Assembly: GCA_001724785.1 (NCBI GenBank)
Contig: MEDL01000001.1
Coordinates: forward strand, 1 to 47,181
DNA from: Acidovorax sp. SCN 68-22
GTDB lineage: Bacteria > Pseudomonadota > Gammaproteobacteria > Burkholderiales > Burkholderiaceae_C
Reading direction: 5' to 3'
DNA: 47,181 bases
Made by a program: the position numbers and the translations under genes. Under the pieces are notes generated by a model. That model was not told the origin of the DNA, did not search any database, and saw only the letters and a list, made by a program, of their open reading frames with translations. Of the stretch, positions 43,538 through 47,181 are shown piece after piece; positions within the stretch are counted from its first letter, which is position 1; each line of letters opens with the position of its first letter.

Positions 43538-44470
43538 ATGAGAGACCAGGCTCTTTTCGACAAGATAGACCTCCATCTGATAAGGGTCTTGCACACCGTG
43601 TTGACTGAGCAAAGCGTATCGAGGGCCGCCATCCGCCTGGGCATGCACCAGCCGGCGGTGTCGAGCGCGCTCCGGCGCCTGCGCGAGCTGGCGGGCGACC
43701 CGCTGCTGGTGCGCTCGGGCCCCGGCATGGTGCCGACGGACGCCGCACTGCGCATGGTGGCGCCCGCGGGCGACATCCTGCGCAGCGCCGAAGCCCTGTT
43801 CTCCGACGCGCGCGGCTTCGACCCGCGCACCAGCACGCGGAGCTTTCGCGTCGCGGCGAGCGACTACCTCGACCCCTTGTTCCTGCCGCGCCTGCTGGCG
43901 CGCATCAAGCAGGAGGCGCCGTTGTGCCCGGTGGACATCCTGCCGCTCTCGCCCGACGCCCACTACCATGCGCAGCTGGCCAACGGCGAGGCCGACGTGG
44001 TCATCGGCAATTGGCCCGAGCCACCCGGCGACTTGCACCTGGGCAAGCTGTTCGCCGACGAGGTGGTGTGCCTGGTCTCGCGCGAGCACCCGGCGGTGCG
44101 CCGCGGCTGGAGCCTGGAGGAATGGCTGCGGGCCGAACACATCGCGCCCACGCCGACCTACCCCGGCGCGCGCGGCGTGATCGACGCGCACCTCGACGGC
44201 CTGGGGCTGGAGCGCCACATCACGGCGCGCTGCGCACATTTCGGCCAGATCCCGGACATGGTGGCCGCCAGCCTGCTGGTGCTGACCACCGGCCGCCAGT
44301 ACTGCGAACGCTTCACGGCCCGCCTGCCGGTGGTGGTGCTGGCGCCGCCGCTGGACTTTCCGCCGCTGGGCTATTACCAGCTGTGGCACGCCCGTACCCA
44401 GCATTCGGCGGCCGCGGCCTGGCTGCGCGACTGTGTGCGCAGGGTGGCCGATACGCTTCCAAAAGGATAG
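43538..44470 (+). CDS. LysR-family regulator, divergent from xdhA
   Basis: A 310-residue LysR-type regulator: N-terminal helix-turn-helix (LHLIRVLHTVLTEQSVSRAA, then GMHQPAVSSALRRLRELAGDPLLVRS) and a periplasmic-binding-protein-like effector domain (TRSFRVAASDYLDPLFLPRL onward). By position it probably controls xdhAB, and perhaps the ABC importer behind it, in response to a purine or an oxidation product. The start at ATG 43538 fits the family; a GTG at 43508 would fall inside the inverted repeat. The TAG stop is the TAG of ATAGCT in repeat copy 10. Confidence 0.9.
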   Translation: MRDQALFDKIDLHLIRVLHTVLTEQSVSRAAIRLGMHQPAVSSALRRLRELAGDPLLVRSGPGMVPTDAALRMVAPAGDILRSAEALFSDARGFDPRTSTRSFRVAASDYLDPLFLPRLLARIKQEAPLCPVDILPLSPDAHYHAQLANGEADVVIGNWPEPPGDLHLGKLFADEVVCLVSREHPAVRRGWSLEEWLRAEHIAPTPTYPGARGVIDAHLDGLGLERHITARCAHFGQIPDMVAASLLVLTTGRQYCERFTARLPVVVLAPPLDFPPLGYYQLWHARTQHSAAAAWLRDCVRRVADTLPKG

Positions 44471-44522
44471 CTGAATTCTTATATACGATAAGCGCTAGAT
44501 GCCAATTTAGGCAATAAAATAC
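44464..44522 (+). repeat. Dispersed repeat, copy 10, supplying the LysR stop codon
   Basis: ATAGCT, 17 nt, AAGCGCTAGATGCCAATTT. It fills most of the gap between the LysR gene and the ABC transporter. Confidence 0.84.
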
Positions 44523-44546
44523 AAAGATGACGGAGACACACAGCGC

Positions 44547-46130
44547 ATGAACCCCCACGCCCCCCCGGCGGTGCCGCGGCTGCAGCTTGCCGGTATCACC
44601 AAACGCTACCCCGCCGTGGTCGCCAACAGCGGCGTCTCGCTCACCGTCCAGCCGGGTGAAATCCACGCCGTGCTGGGGGAGAACGGCGCCGGCAAATCCA
44701 CCTTGATGAAAATCATCTACGGCGCTGTGCGGCCCGACGAAGGCAGCGTGGCCTTCGACGGCCGCAGCGTGCAGGTGCGCAGCCCGCAGGAGGCGCGCCA
44801 CCTGGGCATCGCCATGGTGTTCCAGCACTTCAGCCTGTTCGACACGCTGACCGTGGCCGAGAACGTCTGGCTCGGCCTGGACAAGAGCCTTTCGCTCGCC
44901 GAGGTCACGCGCCGCATCGCCGCCAAGGCGGCCGACTACGGCCTGGACATCGACCCCGAGCGCCCGGTGCACACGCTCTCGGTCGGGGAAATGCAGCGCG
45001 TGGAGATCATCCGCGCGCTGCTTACCGAGCCGCGCCTCCTGATCCTCGACGAGCCCACCTCGGTGCTGACGCCGCAGGCGGTCGAGCGCCTGTTCGTCGT
45101 GCTGCGCAAGCTGGCCGACGAGGGCTGCAGCATCCTCTACATCAGCCACAAGCTGCACGAGATCCGCTCGCTGTGCAGCGCCTGCACGGTGATGCGCGGC
45201 GGCAAGGTGACGGGCGTGTGCGACCCGCGCGAAGAATCCAACGCGTCGCTCTCGCGCCTGATGATCGGTGCCGAGCCGCCGGCACTGGAGCGCCGCGCCG
45301 CCCAGCTGGGCGCCGTGGTGCTGCGCGTGGACAACCTCAACCTGCCGCGCACCGACCCCTTCGGCGTCGACCTGATCGACATCGAACTGCAGGTGCAGGC
45401 CGGCGAAGTGGTGGGCATCGCCGGCGTCTCGGGCAACGGCCAGAAGGAGCTGCTCTACGCGCTCTCGGGCGAGGACGCGCGTGCCGCGCCCGCCATGGTG
45501 CAGCTGGCCGGCCAGAACGCCGGGCACTTGGGGCCGCGCCGGCGCCGCGCGCTGGGCCTGCATTTCGTGCCCGAGGAGCGCCTGGGGCGCGGCGCCGTGC
45601 CGAGCGTCGGCCTGGCGCACAACCTGCTGCTCACGCGCAGCGACGCGGTGCGCGCGCTCGGCTGGATCGACGTCGCCGCGCTGCGCCGCCAGGCGCAGGA
45701 GATCATCACGCGCTTTGGCGTGAAGGCCGGCGGTCCGGACGCGCCGGCGCAGTCGCTTTCGGGCGGCAACCTGCAGAAATTCATCGTCGGCCGAGAGATC
45801 TCGGCCGGGCCGCGCCTGCTCATCGTCTCGCAGCCGACCTGGGGCGTGGACGTCGGCGCGGCGCAGCAGATTCGCAGCGAAATCCTGGCCCTGCGCGACG
45901 CCGGCTGCGCCGTGCTGGTGCTGAGCGAGGAGCTCGACGAGCTGTTCGACATCTGCGACCGCCTGTACGTCATGGCCAAGGGCCATGTCTCGCCCTCGGT
46001 GGACCGGGCCGACGCCACGGCGCCGCGCATCGGCGAATGGATGAGCGGCCTGTGGCACGCCGACGTGCAGCAGCACCTGGCACGGGGCCAAGGCCCGGCA
46101 CCCGCGGAGGCGCAGCATGTTCAAGCTTGA
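44547..46130 (+). CDS. ABC importer ATPase, nucleoside/nucleobase type (two NBDs)
   Basis: A 527-residue protein with two tandem ATPase domains, the layout of sugar- and nucleoside-type importers (RbsA, YufO/NupO). The first domain is complete: Walker A GENGAGKST, Q-loop MVFQHFSLF, signature LSVGEMQRVEI, Walker B LLILDEPTSVLTP, and ISHKLHEI. The second has a degenerate Walker A (GVSGNGQKEL) but intact LSGGNLQKFI, and SQPTWGVDVGA. The FEFQHFSLF-like Q-loop and SQPTWG are typical of purine-nucleoside members. GGAGA lies before the ATG. Together with the permease it probably imports purine nucleosides or bases for this locus. Confidence 0.9.
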   Translation: MNPHAPPAVPRLQLAGITKRYPAVVANSGVSLTVQPGEIHAVLGENGAGKSTLMKIIYGAVRPDEGSVAFDGRSVQVRSPQEARHLGIAMVFQHFSLFDTLTVAENVWLGLDKSLSLAEVTRRIAAKAADYGLDIDPERPVHTLSVGEMQRVEIIRALLTEPRLLILDEPTSVLTPQAVERLFVVLRKLADEGCSILYISHKLHEIRSLCSACTVMRGGKVTGVCDPREESNASLSRLMIGAEPPALERRAAQLGAVVLRVDNLNLPRTDPFGVDLIDIELQVQAGEVVGIAGVSGNGQKELLYALSGEDARAAPAMVQLAGQNAGHLGPRRRRALGLHFVPEERLGRGAVPSVGLAHNLLLTRSDAVRALGWIDVAALRRQAQEIITRFGVKAGGPDAPAQSLSGGNLQKFIVGREISAGPRLLIVSQPTWGVDVGAAQQIRSEILALRDAGCAVLVLSEELDELFDICDRLYVMAKGHVSPSVDRADATAPRIGEWMSGLWHADVQQHLARGQGPAPAEAQHVQA

Positions 46131-47181
46131 AGCGCGCCCGCAGGCGTCGAAATGGTGGGTCTACGGCTCGCCGCTGCTGGCGCTTTCCATCACCGTGCTG
46201 ATCGGAATGCTGCTCTTCGCCGCCCTTGGCAAGGACCCGCTGCGCGGCCTGGAGGTGTTCTTCTGGGAGCCGCTCAAGTCGCGCTACGCACTCGGCGAGC
46301 TGATGGTCAAGGCCACGCCGCTGCTGCTGATCGCGCTCGGCCTGGCGGTGTGCTTCCGCTCGAACGTCTGGAACATCGGCGCCGAGGGCCAGTTCGTCAT
46401 GGGCGCCATCGCCGCCGGCGGCGTGGCGCTGATGGCCGACAAGACCACCGGCAGCTGGATCATGGTGGCCGTGCTGCTGGCCGGCACGCTCGGCGGCATG
46501 GCCTGGGGCGGGCTCACGGCGCTGCTGCGCGACAAGTTCAACGCCAACGAGATCCTCGTCAGCCTGATGCTGGTGTACGTCGCCATCCTGGTGCTGAGCT
46601 ACCTGGTGTTCGGCCCGTGGAAAGACCCCATGGGCTACAACTTCCCGCAGACGCGCACCTTCGAGAAGGCGACGCAGATTCCGCGCCTGATGGCGGGCTC
46701 GCGCGTGCACATCGGTCTCTTGATCGCCCTGGCCGGCGCGGCCCTGCTGTGGCTGTTCCTGTTCCGCTCGCGCGCCGGGTTCGCGCAGCAGGTGGCGGGC
46801 CTGGCGCCGGCGGCCGCGCGCTACGCGGGCTTTTCCTCGCGCCGCGCCCTGTGGACGGCGCTGCTGGTCTCGGGCGGCGCAGCGGGCCTGGCTGGCGCGC
46901 TGGAAGTCGCCGGGCCGATCGGCCAGCTCACGCCCTATGTGCCGGCCGGCTACGGCTTTGCCGCCATCATCGTCGCCTTCGTCGGGCGCTTGCACCCGGT
47001 GGGCATGGTGCTGTCGGCCATTCTTATGAGCATGTTCTACATCGGCGGCGAACTGGCGCAATCGCGCCTGGGGCTGCCCAAATCGCTGACCGGGGTGTTC
47101 CAGGGCCTGTTGCTGTTCACGCTGCTGGCCTGCGACACGCTGATCGCCTACCGCGTGCGGCGCGTGCGCCGGGCACCGGCC
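46117..47181 (+). CDS. ABC importer permease (BPD_transp_2 type), cut by the window end
   Basis: 355 codons are present with no stop before the window edge. The protein has about eight to ten membrane segments. Typical features of the ribose/nucleoside permease family are visible: ATPLLLIALGLAVCFRSNVW, NIGAEGQFVMGAIAA, NANEILVSLMLVYV, and AGYGFAAIIVAFVGRLHP. It begins 14 nt inside the ATPase gene with GGAGG as ribosome site, so translation is coupled. A second permease, a BMP-type binding protein and possibly a guanine deaminase would be expected just beyond the window. This is near full length for the family. Confidence 0.92.
   Translation, partial: MFKLEARPQASKWWVYGSPLLALSITVLIGMLLFAALGKDPLRGLEVFFWEPLKSRYALGELMVKATPLLLIALGLAVCFRSNVWNIGAEGQFVMGAIAAGGVALMADKTTGSWIMVAVLLAGTLGGMAWGGLTALLRDKFNANEILVSLMLVYVAILVLSYLVFGPWKDPMGYNFPQTRTFEKATQIPRLMAGSRVHIGLLIALAGAALLWLFLFRSRAGFAQQVAGLAPAAARYAGFSSRRALWTALLVSGGAAGLAGALEVAGPIGQLTPYVPAGYGFAAIIVAFVGRLHPVGMVLSAILMSMFYIGGELAQSRLGLPKSLTGVFQGLLLFTLLACDTLIAYRVRRVRRAPA

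Overview
The window is a GC-rich (clearly above 65 percent by eye) bacterial chromosome segment with almost no intergenic space. Gene order (rpoH; ftsY, two M16 peptidases, rsmD, coaD; gpmA, rhodanese, grxC, secB, gpsA), the protein sequences and a dispersed short repeat with an AAGCGCTGGAGGCC core point to Burkholderiales, most likely Comamonadaceae (Acidovorax-like). The genus is not certain. I see no rRNA, tRNA, IS element, prophage or CRISPR array.

Layout. 1-6027: housekeeping genes: the N-terminus of rpoH with a CIRCE element, cutA, ftsY, an active/inactive M16 peptidase pair, rsmD, coaD. 6045-7116: three small envelope or stress genes (BON lipoprotein, DUF883-like, DUF1328). 7282-9924: a CHASE3 histidine kinase divergent from a LuxR-type response regulator, plus a stand-alone receiver. 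10018-15503: moeB-like, ctpA, gpmA, then rhodanese-grxC-secB-gpsA. 15541-17838: maeB.

17977-47181 is dominated by purine catabolism. It contains an NCS2 urate/xanthine permease, gntR-puuE-(uraD-allC fusion)-M20 hydrolase on the minus strand, uraH, xdhC and puuD on the plus strand, xdhA-xdhB on the minus strand next to a LysR gene, and a nucleoside-type ABC importer that runs off the end. Together these would import purines and convert hypoxanthine/xanthine to urate (XdhAB, matured by XdhC). Urate would then go to 5-hydroxyisourate (PuuD, a membrane enzyme with its own cytochrome c), OHCU (UraH), S-allantoin (UraD domain), allantoate (PuuE) and ureidoglycine (AllC domain). No recognisable ureidoglycine or ureidoglycolate enzyme follows, and the M20 hydrolase coupled to uraD-allC is a candidate. 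A perfect 16-bp palindrome in the gntR-uraH intergenic region recurs in weaker form upstream of the permease and puuD, suggesting one GntR regulon. A ggt gene lies inside the region. An acrR-acrAB-oprM efflux module, a Crp-like regulator and a GGDEF protein separate xdhC-puuD from xdhAB.

The most unusual feature is the repeat family. Ten copies are visible, each with a 5' block (ATAGCT or a variant) exactly 17 nt from an AAGCGCT-type block. Several copies are used by genes: one encodes the signal peptide of the second M16 protein, two encode inter-domain linkers (PuuD and XdhA), one lies inside gpsA, one carries the gpsA start codon, and three carry stop codons (rsmD, puuE, lysR).
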